NCBI GenBank assembly: GCA_949825065.1
Contig: OX463859.1
Span: forward strand, 28,475,847-28,539,846
DNA: 64,000 nucleotides
Direction of reading: 5' to 3'
Origin: Odontocerum albicorne
Taxonomy: Eukaryota > Arthropoda > Insecta > Trichoptera > Odontoceridae
How positions within the stretch are numbered: the stretch's first letter is position 1; each line of letters begins with the position of its first letter. Of the stretch, positions 19,727 to 29,219 are shown one piece after another. The notes under the pieces were generated by a model. It was not told where the DNA came from. It saw only the letters and a program-made list of their open reading frames with translations, and searched no databases. Both the position numbers and the translations under genes were made by a program.

Positions 19727-19947
19727 CTATAGTTCGGAAATTCTAGGATGAGTCCTGTGACAGCTCACAAATTTGCCCCAATACAACCTTGTAACGATGT
19801 TCAGTAATTTTAATTATTTTATCAACTTAAATGTAAGCCTCAATTCTAATAAATAGCAAGTTATTTAGGTAAATACATTACATAAGGTTGTATTGGGGCA
19901 AATTTGTGAGATGTCACAGGACTCATCCTAGAATTTCCGAACTATAG
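19727..19947. mobile_element. Fold-back MITE (long palindrome)
   Basis: Two inverted arms of about 64 bp (19727-19790 and 19884-19947) with only a few mismatches, separated by about 90 bp of AT-rich DNA. Each arm begins CTATAGTTCGGAAATTCTAG on the outside. If the outer TA is read as the target duplication, the termini are TAGTTCGG. No coding sequence. Confidence 0.85.
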
Positions 19948-20230
19948 GTGATACGATAGTCATAAATGTTATCATATTGATCCACTTTTAAAAGGTCTAC
20001 AATGGCTCAAGCAAGTGTCACGAACGTATTGATTTCAAACTTTTTCTCTTTGTATTCAAGTCCCTTAATGGGGTGTCTACATTGTATATTTCAAATCTGT
20101 CTGAGATGTGATACTTCGGAGAGGAGTTGAACTTTGAAGTTGATTTTGAGTGTAGCTGTAAAAAGCACTTGAAGACAACCCTTTTTGAAGGTGTTATCAA
20201 AATTGATGACTTTATAAGAACATCACATAC
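19948..20230. other. Unassigned sequence
   Basis: No supported feature. The minus frame at 20018-20200 has no recognised motif. Confidence 0.35.
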
Positions 20231-20838
20231 GTACCCGGCGGTAAATAATACACATCGGGCTTAAGAAAGAGACTGTCAGCCATAATCGGCTAACTTCGGC
20301 TTCGTAGAGCGTCGTCTCAGTCATTCATACACGCGCTCCGTCGCGATTTGTCAATCGTTGCCAAGCGACAGAGACGACGCTCTACAAAGCCGAAGTTTGC
20401 CGATTATAGCTGACAGTCTATTTCTTAAGCCCGATGTAGCCGATTATAGCCGACAGTCTATTGCTTTAAGAAGCGACTGAAAAAACTCTTAATTTCTAGT
20501 CAGTAAAATAACGTGTTTCATTCCTGATTTTTCTTTTCCTTTCCTCACCACCATCCCTTCCTTTCCTTTTGATTGATGATATCTCACTTTATATGAAAAA
20601 TAATGTTCGGGTGATTGTCCGTTCTTATGGGGTTCGTGGGCATGTTCTCACGTATATGTTTATGGATTTCGTGGGGATGGATAGTCATTTGAATGATTTA
20701 TGCGACCACGTAACTTGCTTCATTTACTTTTGTCTGGTTGGTTGGAAGAGATTGCCGCCTGGCAATAATCCCGCCAGATTTTATTGCAATATAAGTGTTA
20801 AATAAATAAATAAAGGTATATTATTTACCGCCGGGTAC
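20231..20838. mobile_element. Fold-back MITE with a LINE-L inserted
   Basis: Ends GTACCCGGCGGTAAATAAT and, reverse-complemented, GTACCCGGCGGTAAATAAT. Long internal inverted arms contain GTAGAGCGTCGTCTC / GAGACGACGCTCTAC and GACTGTCAGC-type segments. The right arm carries a partial second copy (GCCGACAGTCTATTGCTTTA) before the LINE. Shorter relatives are at 43124-43268 and 63354-63510. Confidence 0.8.
20470..20815 (+). mobile_element. LINE-L 3' end (in fold-back MITE)
   Basis: Starts GAAGCGACTGAAAAAACTC, the last codons of the LINE-L ORF (KRLKKLL in the 6240-6835 copy), then the 3' UTR with TATCTCACTTTATATGAAAA and GGATTTCGTGGGGATGGATA. The tail is CTGGTTGGTTGGAAGAGA, stem-loop TTGCCGCCTGGCAA (20753-20766), CCCGCCAGATT and (AAAT)n. 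Severe 5' truncation. Confidence 0.85.
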
Positions 20839-20959
20839 TTGTACACTATACTACACCTTAAACCGAATATCTTTCTATCTCATAAGCTTATAGTCATGAC
20901 CACATTTTTTCTTACAAACTAGACAGATATTGTTTTTTTTTAATATTTAAAAAAAACTC

Positions 20960-20991
<32 letters not shown>

Positions 20992-21473
20992 TAATGGACC
21001 GCGAACCTTAAATGTACAACACCTATTACATACGGTCAACTCAACACGGATAAAAAATTCAATTTAAAATGATTCCAATTAGATATACACTCTGTGAATG
21101 GAGAATGATTGCCTGCGTTTATCGGGGTGAAAGAATTATTATATTATGCATTATTTTATTTTTATTTTATTTTATTTTCAGCCATCGAGGGGTAACCAAT
21201 TTAAACTATCGCGTTTTGTTTCCCATAAATGGTGACCCACTGTGTTATTTTCTACGGACTGTGTAATTTCGTGTTTTTCAAAATTATACGACGTGTCCCT
21301 TACATCTGATAAACATCGTAGGCAATTTGTTCAAAATATTTTCGTAGAAAAATGTCATTTGGATTTGTATTAAAAAAAACATCCCTTATGTATAGGATGG
21401 TCCAAAAATGATACACAATAATTAATTGTCTTAAATAATTTTATTTGGAAACTTGCAAATAAGTGACGTTGTT
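20839..21473. other. AT-rich stretch with a short (TA)n tract
   Basis: (TA)n at about 20970-20992. No supported gene. Confidence 0.4.
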
Positions 21474-21715
21474 GGCCTCCGTAGCCAAGTTGGAAAGCTT
21501 CAGGCTTCGATTTTCGTTGATGATATTGAGGGTTCAATTCCCATTTAAGTAACATAATTTTTTTGTTACCTAATCTGAATTAAAATGTTACACGTTTGAT
21601 TTTTACTTAAGGCTTGTTTAAAAGCCTTTTTAGTTTTTTGGAAGAGATTTCTACATGGCGATAAACTTGCCAAACTGTACTCTATACAACGAAAGTATAA
21701 TACGATACATGTAAA
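21474..21715 (+). mobile_element. SINE-A, diverged
   Basis: Head GGCCTCCGTAGCCAAGTTGG and B-box GGGTTCAATTCCCATTTAA, body, then tail TTTTTTGGAAGAGATTTC, ACATGGCGATAAACTTGCC and TACAACGAAAGTATAATACG. The stem-loop is decayed. Confidence 0.75.
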
Positions 21716-21762
21716 TAATCTCGTATTTATTATTTCTACGATTTAAAAAATGCCACAATTTG

Positions 21763-21945
21763 ATCTCTGTGGCTTTGTTGATAAAATTTCAAACCTTGTT
21801 GTCACAGGGTTGATTCCAATGCATATGCATTTTTAAAGGGTTTGAGTCTGGTTTTCAATTAAGGTCTTCTACATATTTTCAGGTAAGTTGAAAGATATTT
21901 CTACGTGGCAATAAACTCGCGAGGTTATTGTATACAACGAAATAA
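21763..21945 (+). mobile_element. SINE-A, diverged
   Basis: Head TCTCTGTGGCTTTGTTGATA, B-box-like GGGTTGATTCC, body GTCTGGTTTTCAATTAAGG, tail AGTTGAAAGATATTTCTACG and GTATACAACGAAATAATG. It sits in tandem after the copy at 21474. Confidence 0.65.
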
Positions 21946-22094
21946 TGATGCTATCCAATAATTATATACTTTCAAGTAATTTTTGTTTGTGTATGAAAAG
22001 TTGTAAGTATTGGAATGAGAGATTTAAAGTATTCTTTGTATGTATTACGTGTGTAAAAAACAAACTGGGGAGTGGAGTTGGATACCTTTTGTAT

Positions 22095-22283
22095 TATTAT
22101 ATACAGCACAATTTAGTGGATATATTGGTATGCTACAATATCTTCCAACCAATTAGAAATATGTTATAGATGAAATAAGTAAAAACGAGACTGTAATCTT
22201 GAAAATAAAAAATACCAACGGAAATCGAACCTGATCCTCCGAGCTGTAAGCCAAACATCTTACTGACTACAGCGCGGGGCTAG
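22095..22283 (-). mobile_element. SINE-A, diverged
   Basis: Minus strand: head with GTAAGATGTTTGGC and B-box-like GGTTCGATTTCCG; tail with CTAATTGGTTGGAAGATATT and a TATA-rich 3' end. The stem-loop is lost. Confidence 0.6.
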
Positions 22284-22299
22284 TCACCTATGACTTTGG

Positions 22300-22503
22300 T
22301 TTAGCTTGTAAGACGCTTGTCTTCTGAATCGGAGGTTGCGGGTTCGGTACCTGTTGGGACGCAGTTTAATATAAAAGGTTTTCAGTCTAGTTCACATAAG
22401 GCCTTATAAATATATTTCTGGTTGGTTGAAGGAAATTGCCACATGGCAATGATCTCAAAAGGTTTTACTATAGGCAAAAAAGTGTAATACAGTAATTAAT
22501 ACA
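22300..22503 (+). mobile_element. SINE-A
   Basis: Head GGTTTAGCTTGTAAGACGC, B-box GGTTGCGGGTTCGGTACC, body, tail TTTCTGGTTGGTTGAAGGAA, stem-loop TTGCCACATGGCAA (22437-22450) and AAAGTGTAATACAGTAATT. Confidence 0.75.
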
Positions 22504-22565
22504 TGATTCGTTCGGGAGCTCTACCAGACGTAATTTGTTTAATATTAGTGGGTTTAAGTCCCAAG

Positions 22566-22606
22566 TAAGAGCGCCCTTGGGGAGAGTGCTCTCTAAACGA
22601 CGCTAT
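22566..22606 (-). repeat. Single dispersed copy of the 28-bp minisatellite seed
   Basis: On the minus strand it reads TATAGCGTCGTTTAGAGAGC, then ACTCTCC. This is the same start and unit as the 28-bp array at 60957-61415. Confidence 0.6.
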
Positions 22607-22696
22607 AAAAAATTGTCCTTAATTTTTTTTTTCATATATTGTAGATTATTAAAAAAGTGTTATATATTTAAATTGTATTATAACCAACAGAAAATA

Positions 22697-22975
22697 ATGA
22701 CGACCTTCGTAGCTTAGTGGTAACCTTTTTTACTTCCACCAGGGGGGCTGGATTCGATTATCAATGGTGCCCATAAAAAAGGTGTCAAAGGTGTTACTTG
22801 CACGTAGTGTTACCAACACGTTCAATGACGAACCGCGAAATCCTTACCTACTCCAAAAGTTCTAAGTCCAAAGGTTATCTTACTGGAGCCGAAGACAAAG
22901 ACAGTATAGTCTCCTAGCCACTCTCTTTAATGTGAGTGAAACATTAATTCGGATGTACTAAAGATTACCATACAA
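22697..22975 (+). mobile_element. SINE-B
   Basis: Head CGACCTTCGTAGCTTAGTGG and diverged B box GGATTCGATTATCAATGG; body with GTTCAATGACGAACCGCG and GGAGCCGAAGACAAAGAC; ends in AT-rich sequence. Confidence 0.7.
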
Positions 22976-23619
22976 ATAGAAAAATAGAAAATTAAAAATA
23001 TATATTTTTTTTAAATTATCTGAACCACCCGGTATTTAACTTTTTTTATTTAAATCCACCCTTATGTTTGGAGTTTTCAGTTAAAAATCTCACGCGATGT
23101 CCTCTTTTCTGTGTGTAAAAAAAGAGAAGAAAAGCTTTTGTAAAAAAATATCGGAAATGAAAGATTTGTAGTATATTGTTATTGCCTTTAAACATGGTCA
23201 TGTAATGGGTGGTAATCATGTGAAATTTTAATAAACCTCTCCTGAAATTACTCGTTTTTTTTTCATAGCGAATTGGCAATTCTGAAAGAGAAAAAAAAAG
23301 ATAACGTAATGATAGGAAGATATTTTCGAAAAAAAACATTCAAGTAAATAACAGCAATAAAAATATATTTTCAATAATAATAAATAAAACGTGATTTTTG
23401 TAATTGTTTTTGTATTATCAATCTGTTTTTTTTTGTTTGTGTTTTAACGGTTACCACTTACCTCCATCGATACTGCGGCAATGAAAACAAAATCATATTT
23501 TCTTAAATATTACATTAAATGATATTTTTTTCAATTTCACCGTCATTTCTTTGGTGTGAGAAACGTTTATTAACTATTTCTATAATTTCGATTGAATATA
23601 ATAGGTATGTTAAAAGATA
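22976..23619. other. AT-rich non-coding stretch
   Basis: No supported feature. The frame on the minus strand at 23046-23339 is Phe/Leu-rich with no motif. Confidence 0.4.
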
Positions 23620-24285
23620 TTAACCCTTCCTTCACTGTGATGTGTAACTAGTACACATTGCTTCTAAAAACTTTAATATCTCTATAAATATAATAAATAC
23701 TGGCTTCAGATTTTAGGTATTCCTCCGTAATACATTTACGCATTGAATGAAAAAATGATATTATTAATAATTAGGACTTATCCGCCACATCAGAGATATT
23801 TTGTGAAAATCGGGAATAAATTCACCAAAACAATCAAACGTGTGCCAGTGTGTGACGTAGGTATATTCATTCTAAAAAACCGCTATGGGTGATGAAGCGA
23901 CGCTATTCACGTCTCACTCTCACTCTATTTCGATATATGGGAACGCAAGAAATAGAATCTCAGTTCGCAGTTGTTTCTTCCTTCGAGGTATAACATACAC
24001 AGTGTTAGTGTTCCGAGTCCCGTCTTAGTAGCTCGCGGGCTTTCGTTTGAGGTGGTCGCTTCGCCCGTTTTGTGAACGTCGGTCGATGTTTTTTCATATT
24101 TTCAGCAATTAAATTTCAATTATTGTCACTTTTGACTTCAAATTTAATGAATTTAAGCGATTGGCTATGAATATTCTTATTTTACCGATTTTAAATAACT
24201 CATTTTTACATGTGTATTGATGTGTATTGAATACACAGCACCGGAACGCGCGATTTTTTTTACAACACCGAAAGAGAAAGGTTAA
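23620..24285 (+). mobile_element. piggyBac-like MITE, copy 2
   Basis: 666 bp bounded by TTAA (23620-23623 and 24282-24285), starting TTAACCCTTCCTTCACTGTG and ending, reverse-complemented, TTAACCTTTCTCTTTCGGTG. It aligns end to end with copies 1, 3 and 4 and contains no transposase frame. Confidence 0.8.
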
Positions 24286-25434
24286 TTAAGACGATCTATG
24301 ATGAGCTCTGTTATATGAGTAATATGCTTATTTATGTATTTATTAACACTTCATTACAAAAACAATCGTATTGCCAGGTTTTGATAAATCTTCTAATCGT
24401 GCAGTATCCGTATTTATATAATATTCTGTGATTTTTGCATTATCACTATCAATGATTAAAATTGGCAATTCCATGAATACATTTGGACTTTCTTGAAAAC
24501 CGTCACTCATACGATTTTCTTCATCACTTTTACGATTTCCTTGGTTACTCCTACGATTTTCTGTCACTTATCCAACCATAAATATTCTTCTGCTATTCAT
24601 CTATAAAAATAGACAATACTTATAAAAGTACTTTAATGCTTCAAATATTCATATTAATTTAAATAAACACAATTTTGTTTAAGTCCATCCAGTAATATAT
24701 AAAATGCAAAGTTGATTTTACACTTGTTGAAAAATTTCTAACACCCTTAGATGTATAAAATGAGATATTGAGTCATAAATAAGGGGAAAAACTTGTAATT
24801 ATCTTAACAAAATTGTGTTCATACTTATATTCATAGTAAATAATGCTTTTTTTTCAAAATATCGTAACCGAACTCACCTTTTAAATTAAATATTTTGACA
24901 GCTACCACAATGTCACTTGATTCCAACGGATTCACATACAAAATGGTGGAGTTACACATTTTGCAGTGTTAAAATTGATAGCATAGGAGTTATCAACTTT
25001 TCTTGAGGCGTTTTTCAAGGTACGAGTACTTTTAATAATTTTGTATATGTCAAATTTTTATAGCATGTGTATTTCAATGTCGAGAACAAGATGCAATTGA
25101 TAAGTCATTTTTCGACAAAAGTGGAGTTAGCAAATTTACAAATTAGGGTAGCGATAAGAGTAAGTAATTCCACCTGCAGTAGTGTGAAATGTCCAAAGAA
25201 ACATTGGCACTAAGATACCAGAACATATGCGTTGATTGTCTCAAACATATTTACAGGATTTGCAAACTAAGATAACATACTCGTATATTATAGAGACGAA
25301 ATCATAATTTCAAAGAAAATAAAAGCACAAATTTTACATTTGTCCCAATTATTTCATTCTGTCAACGCTGGTCTCAAACCCTTAAACCCTTCATTCTCCT
25401 TCTGACATTCAGTTTCAATGAGCTTGGTATAAGT
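24286..25434. other. AT-rich stretch; one orphan frame
   Basis: A minus-strand 74-codon frame (24343-24567) starts MTENRRSNQGNRKSDEENRM and has an imperfect repeat of NRRSNQ/NRKSDE/NRMSDG. I recognise no domain and cannot tell a real small gene from chance. The rest is AT-rich and unassigned. Confidence 0.35.
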
Positions 25435-25435
25435 A

Positions 25436-25494
25436 TTGTATTGTATTACACTTTCGTTGTATACAGTACAACCTGGTGGACTTATTGTGATGTA
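25436..25494 (-). mobile_element. SINE-A 3' tail, outer part (split by LINE-L)
   Basis: TTACACTTTCGTTGTATACA, then CCTGGTGGACTTATTG, stopping inside the stem-loop. The same SINE continues at 25852 beyond the LINE-L insertion. Confidence 0.7.
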
Positions 25495-25851
25495 GCGACT
25501 GAAAAAACTCGTAATTTCTAGTCAGTAAAATAACGTGTTTTTTATTTTCCTTTTTTCCTGATTTTTCCTGATTTTTATTTTCCTTTTTTCTCCACCATCC
25601 CTTCCTTTTCTTTTAATTTATGATATCTCACTTTATATGAAAAATAATGTTCGGTGATTGTCCTTCTTTATGGGGTTTGTAGGCATGTGCTCACGTATGT
25701 ATTTATGGATTTCGTGGGGATGGATAGTCATTTGAATGATTTATGCGACTATGTAACTTGCTTCATTTACATTTGTTTATTTGGTTGGAAGAGATTGCCG
25801 CCTAGCAATAAGCCCGCCAGATTGTATTTGCTACAAAAGTGTTAAATTTTT
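25495..25851 (+). mobile_element. LINE-L 3' end (in SINE-A)
   Basis: Starts TAGCGACTGAAAAAACTC and follows the LINE-L 3' UTR to TTATTTGGTTGGAAGAGA, stem-loop TTGCCGCCTAGCAA (25797-25810), AAGCCCGCCAGATTG and AAAAGTGTTAAA. It interrupts a SINE-A at the very tail segment that the two families share. Confidence 0.8.
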
Positions 25852-25975
25852 TTTAAAATATATGTGAATACCAGACTGGATCGTTTTCAAAATTAATCTG
25901 GGTTCTAACAAGAATCAAATCCGCATTCCTGGGTTGGGAGACACGCGTCTTACTAACTAAGCCACGGAGGCCTAC
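25852..25975 (-). mobile_element. SINE-A body and head (continuation of 25436-25494)
   Basis: Minus strand: GGCCTCCGTGGCTTAGTTAG head, then a diverged B box (GGATTTGATTCTTG) and body to CCAGTCTGGTATTCACATAT. Confidence 0.7.
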
Positions 25976-26409
25976 ATATAATCAGAGATATAATTATAGC
26001 TCAAAATAAATGTACAAAAACATTTGTTTGTGTGTCTAATCTTGATATTTTGAAAAATTGCCATATTTATTGGATACACCGGCCTAATCACTTAGCTATG
26101 ATTATCTAAAAAAGGTAAATAACTTAAATAAAAACAAAGTGAAAAGTATTTGAAAGGAAGATAATAAAAATACCAGAAACAAAATGTTCTCCATTACGAC
26201 CATATGCTTTTAGTTCAGGTGTCCATAACCCACGAACGTGGACGTCAGGGAATAAATATTACATTTTTATCAAAAGTTTACTACATAAAATCAAATTGTT
26301 TTAACTGGTCTGTACTCAGTAAAACCAAAATCCGTATAGAAAAAACCAAACAACAACAAGAAAATTTCACCAACGTCTCCATTATCCAAGAGTTTGAGAA
26401 AGAAGAATA
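25976..26409. other. Unassigned sequence
   Basis: No supported feature. The plus frame at 26204-26410 runs into the 112-bp array and has no motif. Confidence 0.35.
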
Positions 26410-27170
26410 GATGCATGATTAGATGCCTCCGAGATGTGATATTGGAGGAGATGTTTCATATCCCATGAATCGCAAGGCGGACCAACGTCTCTATTATCCA
26501 ACAATTTGAGAAAGAAGGAAAGAAACATGATTAGATGCCTTCGAGATGTGATGTTGAAGGGGATGTTTCATATCTCATGAATCGACAGGCGAACCAACGT
26601 CTCTTTTATCCAAGAACTTGAGAAAGAAGAATAGAAACATAATAAGATGCCTTCGAGATGTGATGTTGAAGGGGATGTTTCATATCCCATGAATCGAAAG
26701 GCGGATCAACGTCACTATTATCCAAGAATTTGAGAAAGAAGGAAAGAAACATAATTAGATGCCTTCGAGGTGTGATGTTGAAGGGGATGTTTCTTATCTC
26801 ATGAATCACCAGGCAAACCAACGTCTCTTTTGTCCAAGAATTTGAGAAAGAAGAATAGAAACATAATAAGATGCCTCCGAGATGTGATGTTGGAGATGTT
26901 TCATATCCCATAAATCGCAAGGTGGATCAACGTCACAAGAATTTGAGAAAGAAGGAAAGAAACATAATTAGATGCCTTCGATATGTGATGTTGGAGGAGA
27001 TGTTTCATATCCCATAAATCGAAAGGCGGACCAACGTCTTTATTATCCACGAATTTGAGAAAGAAGGATAGAAACGTGATTAGATACCTCCAACATGTGA
27101 TATTGGAGTGGATGTTTCATATTTCATGAATCGCAAGGCGGACCAACGTATCTATTATAAAAAATCAGAA
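26410..27170. repeat. Tandem repeat, 112 bp x 7
   Basis: Units start ATTAGATGCC or ATAAGATGCC at 26418, 26530, 26642, 26754, 26866, 26967 and 27079; one unit has an 11-bp deletion. In one plus-strand frame the unit reads RCLRDVILEEMFHIP (stop) IARRTNVSIIQEFEKE. This resembles the RRILRISWTARRTN-type C-terminal region of the RTE-F fragment at 41560, so the array may have arisen from a piece of such an element. Confidence 0.9.
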
Positions 27171-27183
27171 ATTACCAAAACTG

Positions 27184-27515
27184 ACGAGCTTTGTAGTCTA
27201 GTGGCAAGATTCTTGAATCCCCTCTTTGGGGTTTGGGCTTGATTCTCAATGGTACCCAAAGGAACAAAGAGGGTAGCAGTCTGGTAAAATAGTTCGTCTG
27301 GTAACTACTTGCACGCGCCGAGTAGTAGTTTTACCGACACGTTCAATGACTAACCATGAGTTTCGTGTCTACTCCAGAGGTTCTATACCCGAAGGTTTGA
27401 TTACTGAGCCTGAAGAAAATAGTGTCTTCCGGTTTTTCTCTCTAAATTACACTAATTTGGATAATCGAAGGGTACTGTAGCGTACCTACGTCCCCTAAAT
27501 AAATAAATAATTGTC
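27184..27515 (+). mobile_element. SINE-B
   Basis: Head GCTTTGTAGTCTAGTGGC and B-box-like GGGCTTGATTCTCAATGG, body with GGTAGCAGTCTGGTAAAA, GTTTCGTGTCTACTCC and TGAGCCTGAAGAAAATAG, ending CCCCTAAATAAATAAATAA. Confidence 0.75.
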
Positions 27516-27541
27516 AAACATAATTTGTTGTTAAAATAAAT

Positions 27542-27880
27542 TGTAAACATACAGGGTCAACGACCGATGAATCAAACTCTGAACTATCTACAATTGTCAC
27601 ATACTAGAAACGTCAACAATGTGTACTCACAAATAAATATCCTACCCGCTACACTAGTGCACGCGCAGGAGTGAGACAAAGTATATATCGCGAGCACATT
27701 CACTCACTACTATAAAATACCTACTTGTAGACAAATAAACATTATTATTCATTCAACTGTCAAGACTTGTTATTATTTACCCGCTATTCACTCTCATTTT
27801 CGTTCGCATTCCTGAATATTTGTATTTCATTTTAAATACAAACAAATCGAAATCATCACGACGACGTATCGAATTAAGCA
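27542..27880 (+). mobile_element. 5' LTR of a Gypsy-type (CsRn1-like) element
   Basis: Starts TGTAAACATACAGGGTCAAC. A TATAAAATACC promoter box is at 27711-27721 and AATAAAC follows. Its first ~80 bp match the solo LTRs at 11814 and 33905 in reverse complement. The right end is put at about 27880 (AAGCA), just before the primer site, and is uncertain by about 10 bp. Confidence 0.7.
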
Positions 27881-27889
27881 CCACGCTAA

Positions 27890-27910
27890 ATTGATGACCC
27901 CGAACGAAGA
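27890..27910 (+). promoter_or_regulatory. Primer-binding site, tRNA-Trp-like
   Basis: ATTGATGACCCCGAACG closely resembles TGGTGACCCCGACGTG, the complement of an insect tRNA-Trp 3' end and the primer site known for CsRn1-type Gypsy elements. There are one or two mismatches. Confidence 0.6.
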
Positions 27911-27943
27911 GGAACACAGAATTTGACTAAAACGAATATAGCG

Positions 27944-28210
27944 ATGTCAACATCAACATCATCAGCACGTCCTACTAGGACACACGCTAAAATGTAACGA
28001 GCATCGCGCTACAGCACTAAAAACGAAAAATATTCTACGATTAAAAAAAAATTCTTTAGTACTTAGGCCATGCTGTCGGAAAGAAGAATGTAAGTCTGGA
28101 GAATTAGATACCCACTGAGAGAGTTGAGGGAAAACGAGCACGAGGAAAGTGTCCAATAAGATTAATGAACCATATAAAGTAGTTAATAGAATCTTATTTC
28201 AACGCTATAA
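27944..28210 (+). pseudogene. Degenerate start of gag
   Basis: ATG at 27944 gives MSTSTSSARPTRTHAKM, then a stop. Position relative to the primer site fits a gag start, but no longer frame survives. No 3' LTR is visible downstream, so the copy is truncated. Confidence 0.35.
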
Positions 28211-28343
28211 TATTCAACATGGTCCAGAATTGGTAAGGGTGGAGACATATGGTATATCAAGTTCCAGACATAAAGGAGGACCATGATGTTCAGCACAAGT
28301 ACGCCATGAAGATGAAGACAATTTAAAAAATATATTTAAAGAA

Positions 28344-28602
28344 AAGTAAAAAGAGAAAAACACTATAGCGTAAAAAGAGAAAAACATTATAGCGTAAAAA
28401 GAGAAAAACACTATAGCGTAAAAAGAGAAAAAACACTGTAGTGTAAAAAGAGAAAAACACTATAGCGTAAAAAGAGAAAAACACTATAGCGTAAAAAGAG
28501 AAAAAACACTATAGCGTAAAAAGAGAAAAACACTATAGCGTAAAAAGAAAAAAACACTATAGCGTAAAAAGAGAAAAACACTTTAGCGTAAAAAGAAAAA
28601 AT
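28344..28602. repeat. Minisatellite, 24 bp x ~10
   Basis: Unit CACTATAGCGTAAAAAGAGA plus AAAA, with point variants (CATTATAGCG, CTGTAGTG, CTTTAGCG). The overlapping FFSFYAIV-type frames on the minus strand are translations of this array. Confidence 0.95.
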
Positions 28603-28691
28603 AAAACATGAGACCAAATTTTGACAGAACAGAGAAATAAACAAGAAGACAATTTTGGCCAAGATTTGTCGAATTTGAAAAAAAAAACTGG

Positions 28692-28737
28692 AAAGACAAG
28701 GGAGTCTTATTAACTGAGCCACGGAGATTCGATAAAA
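28692..28737 (-). mobile_element. SINE-A head fragment
   Basis: Minus strand: AATCTCCGTGGCTCAGTTAA then TAAGACTCCC, the 5' end of the tRNA-like head only. Confidence 0.5.
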
Positions 28738-29219
28738 CTATGTTTATTATTAAATCTTCTATTAAATTTGGAATAAACAGTTTATGAATAAAAATGGTTG
28801 CCGACAACAGGTACAGTCGGCAACAATAATAATTGGTCGTGGAGCGATCACGGAGCGATCGGACGGGATAATTTGGTTAATCGCCCTCACTGGAGAGCAC
28901 ACGTCAAATGATGCCGTTTAGATAATTTACTTGGCCTTCTCCAATGTCATTATTTATTTATTTATTTATTTATATATTTACTGGCTCTGTACATTAGTGG
29001 GTAGACGCGCGGGTAAATGAAGACAATAAATAACAAGTAATCTCGCGTTTAATAGTTGTCAGTATTTAATATTTCTCTTTTATCATGAATCACATGCATA
29101 TATACCATCACGCCTTGTCCTTACCTTGAGCTTTTTGGGGTAGACAGGTAACTGGTTTATTAAAAAAAACAGACTCTCACGTGTACTAAAAGGTTTTGAA
29201 ATTCCGAGTGTCTTCATGA
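28738..29219. other. Unassigned sequence with short (ATTT)n
   Basis: (ATTT)n at 28951-28976. A repeated GGAGCGATC at 28840-28860. No gene. Confidence 0.4.

Noticed and set aside
24343..24567. Possible small charged protein (MTENRRSNQGNRKSDEEN...)
   Set aside because: No recognisable domain, no splice or start context, and a short internal repeat; kept only as an orphan frame.
26606..26920. 104-codon minus-strand frame
   Set aside because: It lies wholly within the 112-bp tandem array and repeats with it.
28214..28807. FFSFYAIV-repeat membrane-like proteins on the minus strand
   Set aside because: The periodicity comes from the 24-bp minisatellite; frames shift between units and there is no independent coding evidence.
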